From the NCBI GenBank assembly GCA_964637165.1, contig CAZWVI010000012.1, positions 1 through 64,000 of the forward strand: a stretch of DNA of 64,000 nt, given 5' to 3'. The position numbers were made by a program, and so were the translations under genes. Below, in pieces: positions 57,153 through 64,000 of this stretch. The stretch is from CAZWVI01 sp964637165. Its GTDB lineage: Bacteria > Planctomycetota > UBA1135. The first letter of the stretch is position 1. Each line of letters begins with the position of its first letter. The notes beneath the pieces were generated by a model. The model saw only the letters and a program-made list of their open reading frames with translations. It did not search any database and was not told where the DNA came from.

Positions 57153-59867
57153 ATGACCGAGAATCAGAGCAGCGAATTGTCTACGCGCTACGCGCCTAGT
57201 GAAATTGAACAGGACATCTATCAACAGTGGTTAGATAGTGGCTTGATGGCCCCTCCCGCTGAAGACAGCGGCCGCGAAACCTTTACCATCATGATTCCGC
57301 CGCCCAATGTGACCGGCGTTTTGCACATGGGGCATGCGTTGAATAACACCATGCAAGACATTGTGGCGCGGCACCGGCGGATGCTTGGCTATGACACTTT
57401 GTGGTTGCCGGGAACTGATCACGCCGGCATTGCCACTCAGGCGGTTGTGGAGAAAAAACTTCTCACTGAAGATGGCCAAACCCGTGAGGAAATTGGCCGC
57501 GAAGCTTTTCTCAATAAAATTTGGGATTGGAAGGAGCACCACGGCAACACCATCTTGTCGCAGCTGAAGCGACTTGGCGCCTCGTGTGATTGGTCCCGAA
57601 CAAAGTTCACCCTCGACCCAGAAATGTCTCTGGCGGTGCGCGAAAGTTTTGTGAAGTTGTGGGAAAAGGGCTTGGTTTATCGTGGTTCGCGTTTGGTTAA
57701 CTGGGATTGCAAATTGCAAACCGCGGTCTCGGATGACGAGATCGAATACCAACAGCAAAAAGGCCATATGTGGTTTTTGAGATACCCAGTTAAAGATTCA
57801 GATGAATTTGTAACTGTCGGTACCACTCGTCCTGAGACCATGCTCGGCGATACTGGAGTTGCCGTTCACCCGGACGATTCGCGCTACGCTCATTTAATTG
57901 GAAAAACTTTATTGTTGCCAATTCTTGATCGTGAAATTCCGATTGTTGCCAACCAAAGTGTTGAGCCCGAATTGGGCACCGGTGCGGTCAAGGTAACGCC
58001 TGGCCATGATCCAGCTGACTACGAGCGTGGTGCGCGCCACAACTTGCCGATTATTAATATTCTCGACAAGCAAGGTTGCATCAATGATGAGGGCGGACCT
58101 TTTGCTGGACTGCATAAGGATGAAGCGCGCAAGCAAATTGTCGCGTGGTTTGAAGAAAACCAATTGCTCGAAAAGATTGAGGACTTGGTGCATAACGTAT
58201 CGATTTCAGATCGCTCAAAAACTCCGGTCGAGCCATTAGTTTCTGAGCAGTGGTTTGTAAAGATGGAGCCACTCGCCAAACCGGCGATTGCGGCGGTAAA
58301 GAACGGCTCCTTAAACTTTAAGCCTGAACGATGGAGTAAGGTTTATTTGGACTGGTTGGAGAATGTGCGCGATTGGTGTATTTCGCGGCAGTTGTGGTGG
58401 GGGCATCGGATACCGGTTTGGTATGACGAAGATGGCGTAGCGGTGGCCTCGGTGCGCGAACTAAAAATTGGTGAAGCCCATCCGCAAACTGGCAAAGCAA
58501 TTGTTCGTCAAGACCCAGATGTCTTAGACACTTGGGCGTCTTCATGGCTGTGGCCGTTTGCCACCTTGGGTTGGCCGGCCAAGGGCGTAGATTTGCAGCG
58601 CTTTTACCCAACTCAGTTTTTGTCGACCGCCCGTGACATCATTTATCTATGGGTCGCGCGCATGGTCATGGCTGGTTACGAGTTCATGGATGATTTGCCA
58701 GAAGGCCAGCGTTGTCCATTTAAAACTTGTTACATCCATGCGACTGTTTTGGACGGCAAAGGCCGCCGCATGTCGAAGTCGGCGGGTAACGGTATTGACC
58801 CGGTGGAGATGATTGAAAAGTATGGTGCCGATGCGGTGCGTTACTCGTTGATGATTCTTACTCGTGAAGGTCAAGATGTTAAGTTGGCAGAGAACCGTTT
58901 CGAATTAGGGCAACGCTTCTGTAATAAAATTTGGAATGCTGCGCGTTTTGCATTGAGCCACCTAGACGGTGATATCGCTGATACCGGCGGTGACTGTTTA
59001 GAAGATCGTTGGTTGTCTTCGCGCTTGGCCGCCGTTTGTGAAGAGGTCAGCGGGGCTTTGGACAATTATGATTTCCACGATGCCGCTCAAGCACTTTACC
59101 GATTCACTTGGGACGACTTTTGTGATTGGTATTTAGAAGCGGCCAAGCGCCGTTTGCGCGCCGCAGAAGGTGCCGCTAGCGATAGCCCCGAAGCCTTGGC
59201 CGCCGCTCAAGTGCGGCGCACTTTGGGTGATACCTTGTCGACTCTGTTGCGCTTGTTGCACCCCTTTACTCCCTACTTAAGTGAGGCTTTTTGGTCGCAA
59301 TTGCCAAGTTGTTTCAAGCCAGAGCCAATACGTGATAGCGAACTACTTATGGCCGCTTCATGGCCGCTAGCGAAAAGCCGCGACCTTGCCGCTGAATCGG
59401 AATTTAAGGCCATTCAGGGTGCAGTGCGTGCGGTTCGCAACGTGCGCGCATTACTGGAAATATCCCATGCGGACCGACCTGTAATTAGTTTTTTAGCGAG
59501 CAGTTCGGCTAGTGAAGAACTGTTTAATAATGAAGCTGAATTAACTTGCTTCTTCGGGAAAGTAAGCGAACTGCAAGTTTTAGCAGTTGGCGCAACTCGT
59601 CCTGCCAATAGTGGCACCGATGTGTTTGAGGGCGGTTCTATCTTTGTGCCGTTTACTGCTGATACTGACCCAGCTAAATTAAAAAGTACCTTGGAGAAAA
59701 AACTTGAGCACTTGCAAAAGGGATTGAAGGGAATTGAAAACAAGTTAGCTAATAATCGTTTCGTTCAAAACGCCGATCCCGAAGTGGTTGAGTCGGAACG
59801 AGAACGCAGGGTTGAACTAAAGCGTGAAGCAAAAACTCTCACTGAGAATTTGCAAGCCTTGAGTTAA
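57153..59867 (+). CDS. valS: Valyl-tRNA synthetase
   Basis: ValS charges tRNA-Val. Class I signatures: PPPNVTGVLHMGHALN (HIGH-type, HMGH) and RRMSKSAGNGIDP (KMSKS-type). The editing (CP1) domain contains VTVGTTRPETMLGDTGVAVHP. The anticodon-binding domain follows, and a C-terminal coiled coil (LKSTLEKKLEHLQKGLKGIENKLANNRF) completes the protein. The ATG at 57153 (MTENQSS) is preferred over one at 57126 inside the upstream gene. The 904-residue length is standard. Confidence 0.97.
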   Translation: MTENQSSELSTRYAPSEIEQDIYQQWLDSGLMAPPAEDSGRETFTIMIPPPNVTGVLHMGHALNNTMQDIVARHRRMLGYDTLWLPGTDHAGIATQAVVEKKLLTEDGQTREEIGREAFLNKIWDWKEHHGNTILSQLKRLGASCDWSRTKFTLDPEMSLAVRESFVKLWEKGLVYRGSRLVNWDCKLQTAVSDDEIEYQQQKGHMWFLRYPVKDSDEFVTVGTTRPETMLGDTGVAVHPDDSRYAHLIGKTLLLPILDREIPIVANQSVEPELGTGAVKVTPGHDPADYERGARHNLPIINILDKQGCINDEGGPFAGLHKDEARKQIVAWFEENQLLEKIEDLVHNVSISDRSKTPVEPLVSEQWFVKMEPLAKPAIAAVKNGSLNFKPERWSKVYLDWLENVRDWCISRQLWWGHRIPVWYDEDGVAVASVRELKIGEAHPQTGKAIVRQDPDVLDTWASSWLWPFATLGWPAKGVDLQRFYPTQFLSTARDIIYLWVARMVMAGYEFMDDLPEGQRCPFKTCYIHATVLDGKGRRMSKSAGNGIDPVEMIEKYGADAVRYSLMILTREGQDVKLAENRFELGQRFCNKIWNAARFALSHLDGDIADTGGDCLEDRWLSSRLAAVCEEVSGALDNYDFHDAAQALYRFTWDDFCDWYLEAAKRRLRAAEGAASDSPEALAAAQVRRTLGDTLSTLLRLLHPFTPYLSEAFWSQLPSCFKPEPIRDSELLMAASWPLAKSRDLAAESEFKAIQGAVRAVRNVRALLEISHADRPVISFLASSSASEELFNNEAELTCFFGKVSELQVLAVGATRPANSGTDVFEGGSIFVPFTADTDPAKLKSTLEKKLEHLQKGLKGIENKLANNRFVQNADPEVVESERERRVELKREAKTLTENLQALS

Positions 59868-59868
59868 T

Positions 59869-60459
59869 TTACTTTGGATCAATAACGCCGCCGAGCTTCC
59901 ATTCACTGCCAATGATGATTTTGTTTACTGCGGAATTGTTGCGCATCGTGCGCAGTAGTGAATTGTTTAATTCTAGTCTTAAGCGGCGGCCATCAATTTC
60001 GATTAAGGCGCTCGGTGGTAGATCTAAGAATGCTCCAACTTTTTCACCGTTTGTTACGTAGATGTCAAAGTAATGCTGCTGGTGCATGATTAGGCCAATT
60101 AATTTGTTTTCTTCTAATCCCCACCAAACCAACATCCCCTCATCATGTTGTTCCGAACTAAGTGCTTTCAATTTGTGAGCTTGGCTTATGGCCACGCCAA
60201 CTTCAGCACGCAAATCCTGGCGGGCAATCAACCAGGCATCCATGGTCGCGCCATAACTTTGTTTCAAGTCCTCCGACAAGCATCGATATTCTGCATCGGC
60301 TTGGTCGCAGGCAAGCGCAGCGAAAAAACATTTGCCCGCTTCAATTGGAGTGTCAAAGTTCGGTCGCAAGTTGCGAGCGATTGCTTCGGGAGGACAACTA
60401 GCACAACTTGGCAGCAGGCAAATTGTCAACAGCGAAAGGGCGGTAATGAAGGTGCGCAC
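59869..60459 (-). CDS. Lipoprotein of unknown function
   Basis: The signal MRTFITALSLLTICLLPSC has a lipobox (LPSC). The 196-residue protein has a cystatin-like look, with FFAALACDQADAEYRCLSEDLKQSYG followed by a beta-rich half (QHYFDIYVTNGEKVGAFLDLPPSALIEIDGRRLRLEL). No family is assigned. It converges on valS one base after its stop and is divergent from the DUF1573 set. Function is unknown. Confidence 0.66.
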   Translation of the reverse strand: MRTFITALSLLTICLLPSCASCPPEAIARNLRPNFDTPIEAGKCFFAALACDQADAEYRCLSEDLKQSYGATMDAWLIARQDLRAEVGVAISQAHKLKALSSEQHDEGMLVWWGLEENKLIGLIMHQQHYFDIYVTNGEKVGAFLDLPPSALIEIDGRRLRLELNNSLLRTMRNNSAVNKIIIGSEWKLGGVIDPK

Positions 60460-60530
60460 ACTTCGTATAGTGTGCTTTCGCCAGCTTCAGGGCAACTACT
60501 CTCTACTCATCAAGGTCACATGCCGATCAA

Positions 60531-61604
60531 ATGACCGAAATACTGCAAAGTTCACACCGAAACCGGCGGCCGCTTTTGAAAAGCGTGGCAGCGGTCGGGT
60601 TGCTTATTTTCGGCCTAGGTTGCGCCAAATCTGCACCCCGAGAATTCACCTTCGCAATTACCCAAGTTGATTTAGGGGAAATCGTCGCCGGTGAATGTGT
60701 TGAGTTGCGATTCCCTTTTGTTGTTGGCCAGCAAGACTGCGTAATCACCCAACTAACACCCAGTTGCGGCTGCCTTAATCCGCGGATTGAACTGATTCCC
60801 GGACAGCCCAGCGATGTCGGGGCCACTTTGGCGGCCTCCTCAGCCGGTGAAATTGTGGTGGACTTCAACACCGCCTCATTTTTTGGACCAAAGATTGTTC
60901 ACTTGGAGGTAAAGGGGAGCGGGCCAGGCTTGCCGATTCAATTGACGGTAAGTGCTGATTTGAAGCCATATTTTCTTATTCAACCTCAACAAATCCGCTT
61001 TGGGCCTATCGATCCGCGCCGCCCACATTCCAAAAGTTTGATAGTGAGTGCAACTACTCCTTTCAAAATAGAGCGGGTTATGGGCTTGGCGGAGGGCTGT
61101 GAATTGTCGGGACTAGACTCCCAAACTTCTCAGCTGAGCCATAAATTGGAATTGACGATTCCTGCTGGGAGTGTTGCACAGCGGCAAGCAATGTTTCTTA
61201 AGTTCTTTGCTGACAATGGCTTGCAGTTTATCGTTCCAGTCAGCTGGGAGCTTGGTGGCGACCTCTGGGTGCGCCCTGATCGCCTGCTTCCCTTGGGCCC
61301 ACTAACGGCTGGTGTACCAGTTCAGGCGACAATTGACCTAGGTGCTAGCCGCGGTCGTTTGGCTACTCCAAAATGGCGCTTTGAGGGCATTTCCGGAGTC
61401 ACCGCCGATTGTCTAACCTTAGAGGAACCAAACACTTATCGCCTCCGTCTTAGCCTTTCGGGTGATTTCCCCGTCGGGCCACTTCAAGGTGATGTAGTGT
61501 TGGAAATCGCTCACGAAATCGACGGCCAAATTGAAACTCGCGATTGGCCGGTAAAGCTAGTCGGTCTTGTTCGCCCAGCTCCAAATTCTTCCCCCAAAAG
61601 ATGA
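60531..61604 (+). CDS. DUF1573 lipoprotein 1
   Basis: DUF1573 proteins are extracytoplasmic beta-sandwich (MSP-like) domains, abundant in planctomycetes and Bacteroidetes. The N-terminus carries a membrane segment ending LLIFGLGC (lipobox C31). The core repeats the family signature: FVVGQQDCVITQLTPSCGCLNPRIEL, where a 'SCGC' pair is typical. About 357 residues, divided into the DUF1573 domain and a second beta domain. Its stop overlaps the next gene (ATGA), which begins a tandem of three. Function is unknown. Confidence 0.85.
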   Translation: MTEILQSSHRNRRPLLKSVAAVGLLIFGLGCAKSAPREFTFAITQVDLGEIVAGECVELRFPFVVGQQDCVITQLTPSCGCLNPRIELIPGQPSDVGATLAASSAGEIVVDFNTASFFGPKIVHLEVKGSGPGLPIQLTVSADLKPYFLIQPQQIRFGPIDPRRPHSKSLIVSATTPFKIERVMGLAEGCELSGLDSQTSQLSHKLELTIPAGSVAQRQAMFLKFFADNGLQFIVPVSWELGGDLWVRPDRLLPLGPLTAGVPVQATIDLGASRGRLATPKWRFEGISGVTADCLTLEEPNTYRLRLSLSGDFPVGPLQGDVVLEIAHEIDGQIETRDWPVKLVGLVRPAPNSSPKR

Positions 61605-62710
61605 AAACCACCCCAAAATTGCTCCCAATGATTCTGCTACTTGCCGCTTGCGGACAAGATGAGCAAGAGTCAGTACTGTCCAACTTTGACCCTGCCCATC
61701 CGCAGGCCTCCCTGGACGCAATGAATTCCGGTAGCACTGACGCTACTTTAAACTTTAGTAAGGAACTTGAAAATCTGGGCGACATTTTTCAAAATCAAGA
61801 AATCGAATTAGAGTTCCCATTTGTCGTTGAAGGCACCAAGCCGGTGGTCGTGACTGGCATTGATTCTTCTTGCGGCTGCACTGACGCAGAAATTGAAATT
61901 GATGGTAAGCCGTACATATTAAAAGATAAAATTCCTGCCGGCACAAAAGGTGTGGTGCGCGGCTTGTTTAAGTCGGCACAATATTCAAACGAGAAGGCTT
62001 CCAAGATTACCATTCGCGGAAATGGCACGCAGATGCCAAAAATTCTTCAAGTCGAAGCTTTCATTCATCCAATTTTTGAAATGAGCCCCAAGGAGGCGCG
62101 CTTTGGTGATTTGCCGAGCTTGGTTTTCGCTAAGGAAAACCCATCTATCGAACTAGCGGTAGTTGCCGCAAAAGAATTTGAAATCATTCGTTGGCTGAAA
62201 ATGCCGGATGGAATTACAGTTGAAGATACTGGCCGCAAAGAAATGCACACTGACGGTGTACGCCAACTTAGGTGGTTTAAAGTTTCATTGGGCTCGGCAA
62301 TTGGCACTGGGCATGTTTATCAAAGCGCAATCGCTGAAACTAGTCTCGAACGTAACCTAGAGTTCGTAGTTCAAGTGAATGTGTTTGGGCCGGTCCGTTA
62401 TGAACCGGATCAGCGAATTACTTTTGGTCTAATGGATTTTGGCCAAAGCCGCAGTCGCCGCATCAATGTGCGAACTGCTCTCCCCAAACTAGAACTTAAA
62501 AAGCCTAAGCTTGAAATAATTGGCCCTGATTTGTTTACCCCAGAGTTGGTAGTCAAAGAAGATGGTAGTTTTTTCGTGTTTAGGGTGCATGTTGGCGCAG
62601 ATGCCCCAATTGGACATCACAATGCAGTGCTACGCTGCACTTGGGATAAAGAGTCTGGTCTAGAAACTAAAGAATGGAATGTTAAAGCGATTGTTCGCGA
62701 GCGTAAATAA
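61601..62710 (+). CDS. DUF1573 lipoprotein 2
   Basis: From ATG 61601, which forms an ATGA overlap with gene 1, the signal MKTTPKLLPMILLLAAC has its lipobox at C17. The DUF1573 signature is GIDSSCGCTDAEIEI. The first domain begins LNFSKELENLGDIFQNQEIELEFPF, matching the first domain of its neighbours. About 369 residues with a second beta domain. The frame up to 61544 lies inside gene 1 and is not supported. Function is unknown. Confidence 0.85.
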   Translation: MKTTPKLLPMILLLAACGQDEQESVLSNFDPAHPQASLDAMNSGSTDATLNFSKELENLGDIFQNQEIELEFPFVVEGTKPVVVTGIDSSCGCTDAEIEIDGKPYILKDKIPAGTKGVVRGLFKSAQYSNEKASKITIRGNGTQMPKILQVEAFIHPIFEMSPKEARFGDLPSLVFAKENPSIELAVVAAKEFEIIRWLKMPDGITVEDTGRKEMHTDGVRQLRWFKVSLGSAIGTGHVYQSAIAETSLERNLEFVVQVNVFGPVRYEPDQRITFGLMDFGQSRSRRINVRTALPKLELKKPKLEIIGPDLFTPELVVKEDGSFFVFRVHVGADAPIGHHNAVLRCTWDKESGLETKEWNVKAIVRERK

Positions 62711-62711
62711 G

Positions 62712-63830
62712 ATGAAATCACTTCTCACCATTAGCTGTTTGTTAGCACTATGTGCCTGCTCACAAAAAGATAATTCAAATCCACCGGTTAGCAATGGCGA
62801 AACTGCGGACCGCGGTGCTCAAGCACCGGTAATTAAGATGTCTGAAGGCCACTCAAGTAGTAGCTTTAATCCATCTATTAAATCAATCGAATTGGGTAGC
62901 GTCTATCAGCATAATCAATTCCCACTTGAATTCCCTTTCACTATCGATGGTGAAGATGGAATTGTTATTGACCGTTTAACTACTTCATGTGGCTGCACCG
63001 ATGCACGCCTTGAAGTTGAAGGTCAAGCATGGGAATTCGGAGTAGAAATACCTGGCGGCAGTAAGGGTATCGTGCATGCAATTTTTGATTCGAAAGATTA
63101 CAACGGCACTAAAACATCGTCGATTACCGTCGATGGTAATTCACCGTCCTTGCCGACAAGATTGAATTTGGCGGCGCAGGTGCAACCGGTGTTTGGGGTG
63201 ACTCCACACATGGCGCGCTTTGCAGGAATCTTGGCTGGTGAATTGCGGCGTAATCCAAATCCAAAACGCACTCTTGAAGTGCTGGGGTCGCAACCATGGG
63301 AAATTACTGAATGGCTTGATTTGCCTGATTGGGTGACGATTCGCGATAGTGGCGAAAAAACTGTTGCCGAGGACGGGATTGGTGAAGTCCATCAATTAAT
63401 AGTGTCGCTCGACCCCGACATCGCCGAAGGTCGACATAGCGCGCTAGCAGTTGCGCAAACGGACATCGGCCATAAATTGACCTTTCAAGTCTACGCCGAG
63501 CTGTATGGCAAAGTGCGCTACTTTCCAGATCGCCTAGTCGGTTTTAACCTAGTTGAAAAAGGTGATGACCCAGAGCGCCGTCTGCAAATTAATGCTTCGG
63601 TGGATTGGTTGAATTTGCCAATGCCTGCTGTGACTTATGAGGGTTCTGAGGTGTTTGATGTAATCCTCGATGAAAAGACTGCCGAAAAGGAGTTTGTGGT
63701 GATAGTCCAAGTTAAGGCTGATGCCGAAATTGGCCGCCATGCGGGTAAGGTTTTAGTGACCTGGCCCGATGACGCGGATATTCCAAACCGCGAATTCCCC
63801 ATTTCTGTTTTGATTAGAGAACCCCGTTGA
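62712..63830 (+). CDS. DUF1573 lipoprotein 3
   Basis: From ATG 62712 the signal MKSLLTISCLLALCAC has its lipobox at C16. The signature is RLTTSCGCTDARLEV and the first domain starts IKSIELGSVYQHNQFPLEFPF. The protein is the closest in plan to DUF1573 lipoprotein 2 and likely a tandem duplicate. About 372 residues. Its stop shares bases with the next gene (TTGA), linking the three lipoproteins to a secretion ATPase. Function is unknown. Confidence 0.85.
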   Translation: MKSLLTISCLLALCACSQKDNSNPPVSNGETADRGAQAPVIKMSEGHSSSSFNPSIKSIELGSVYQHNQFPLEFPFTIDGEDGIVIDRLTTSCGCTDARLEVEGQAWEFGVEIPGGSKGIVHAIFDSKDYNGTKTSSITVDGNSPSLPTRLNLAAQVQPVFGVTPHMARFAGILAGELRRNPNPKRTLEVLGSQPWEITEWLDLPDWVTIRDSGEKTVAEDGIGEVHQLIVSLDPDIAEGRHSALAVAQTDIGHKLTFQVYAELYGKVRYFPDRLVGFNLVEKGDDPERRLQINASVDWLNLPMPAVTYEGSEVFDVILDEKTAEKEFVVIVQVKADAEIGRHAGKVLVTWPDDADIPNREFPISVLIREPR

Positions 63831-64000
63831 GAAAAAGTCTAGGCGACCTCCTGCTTGCGCAGGGAGCGATTAACGAAGATCAGTTGCGTGCTGCTCTAGC
63901 GCAGCAACAGAACCGCTCATTGCCACTTGGCGAGCTGTTAATCGAACAGGGCGCTACCGATGGCGAAACCGTGGCCCGTGCTTTAGCACGTCAGTCGCGG
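63827..64000 (+). CDS. gspE: Type II secretion/pilus ATPase GspE/PilB, N-terminal fragment (runs off the window)
   Basis: The start is a TTG at 63827 that overlaps the upstream stop by four bases (TTGA). The 58 codons available read LGDLLLAQGAINEDQLRAALAQQ...LGELLIEQGATDGETVARALARQS, matching the tandem helical repeats of the MshEN/GspE N-terminal domain found in GspE and PilB. The ATPase domain lies beyond the window. The choice between GspE and PilB cannot be made from this fragment. The distant gspK favours type II secretion. Confidence 0.72.
   Translation, partial: MRKSLGDLLLAQGAINEDQLRAALAQQQNRSLPLGELLIEQGATDGETVARALARQSR

Noticed and set aside
57231..57767. 178-codon minus-strand frame inside valS
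   Set aside because: It mirrors valS, which has full synthetase signatures on the plus strand.
1..64000. tRNA, rRNA, CRISPR array, transposase or phage genes
   Set aside because: No clover-leaf pattern, rRNA-like block, regularly spaced repeats or transposase/integrase motif was seen in the gene-free stretches or among the proteins.

Overview
The window is 64 kb of chromosome from a Gram-negative bacterium, most likely a member of the Planctomycetota or a close relative, probably from a metagenome assembly. This is inferred from gene content rather than from a marker-gene tree. The pointers are more than a dozen lipoproteins with clear lipoboxes, tandem DUF1573 proteins, FG-GAP and thrombospondin-type-3 surface proteins, HEAT-like proteins ending in a 'TGE...W..WW' block, a PcRGLX/YetA-like lipoprotein, few Shine-Dalgarno sites, and many GTG/TTG starts. 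KdsA implies a Kdo-containing outer membrane, and GspK/GspE imply type II secretion. One 100-N scaffold gap lies at 23070-23169. No rRNA, tRNA, CRISPR array, insertion sequence or prophage was seen. The longest stretch without a gene is about 230 bases (13089-13318).

Layout. 0-10 kb: thrB (-), fusA (+) with a textbook terminator, a degenerate Tex-like protein, an RNase HII-like protein (-), lgt (-), a bacterial Pus10-like pseudouridine synthase (+), a FabZ-like dehydratase and a MATE exporter (-). 10-13 kb: three minus-strand genes for exported or anchored proteins. 13.3-21.7 kb: a plus-strand cluster of a small ribbon-helix-helix-like protein, ATP sulfurylase (sat), a cytosolic sulfatase-fold protein, APS kinase (cysC), two large alkaline-phosphatase-superfamily hydrolases, a second small protein and a membrane protein. 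21.8-25.6 kb: a dicarboxylate/amino-acid symporter and lon. 25.6-35.5 kb: mainly secreted or lipoprotein genes, plus an FAD oxidoreductase and carA. 35.6-41.4 kb: larB, tsaD, an S41 protease, a transglutaminase-like lipoprotein, a PTPS-family gene with folE, and an XRE-shikimate-kinase-like regulator. 41.4-47 kb: secreted proteins. 47-60 kb: gspK, a sigma-like protein, then a housekeeping run purA-uppS-cdsA-phoH-ybeY-sigma, followed by kdsA, a lipid-kinase-like gene, an RmlD-like reductase and valS. 60.5-64 kb: three tandem DUF1573 lipoproteins and the start of a gspE-like gene that runs off the window.

How the genes work together. The most unusual unit is the sulfate-activation cluster. sat and cysC make PAPS, yet no reductase or recognisable sulfotransferase lies beside them. 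Instead they are interleaved with three alkaline-phosphatase-superfamily proteins. Two small proteins and the divergently encoded lipoprotein share a C-terminal 'L..LGY[VIL]' tail, which suggests a common partner or processing step. The PTPS-family gene and folE together suggest pterin (possibly biopterin-like) synthesis, although the PTPS-family protein has lost one zinc-binding histidine. Pus10-like and degenerate Tex-like genes are further unusual features in an otherwise ordinary housekeeping background.
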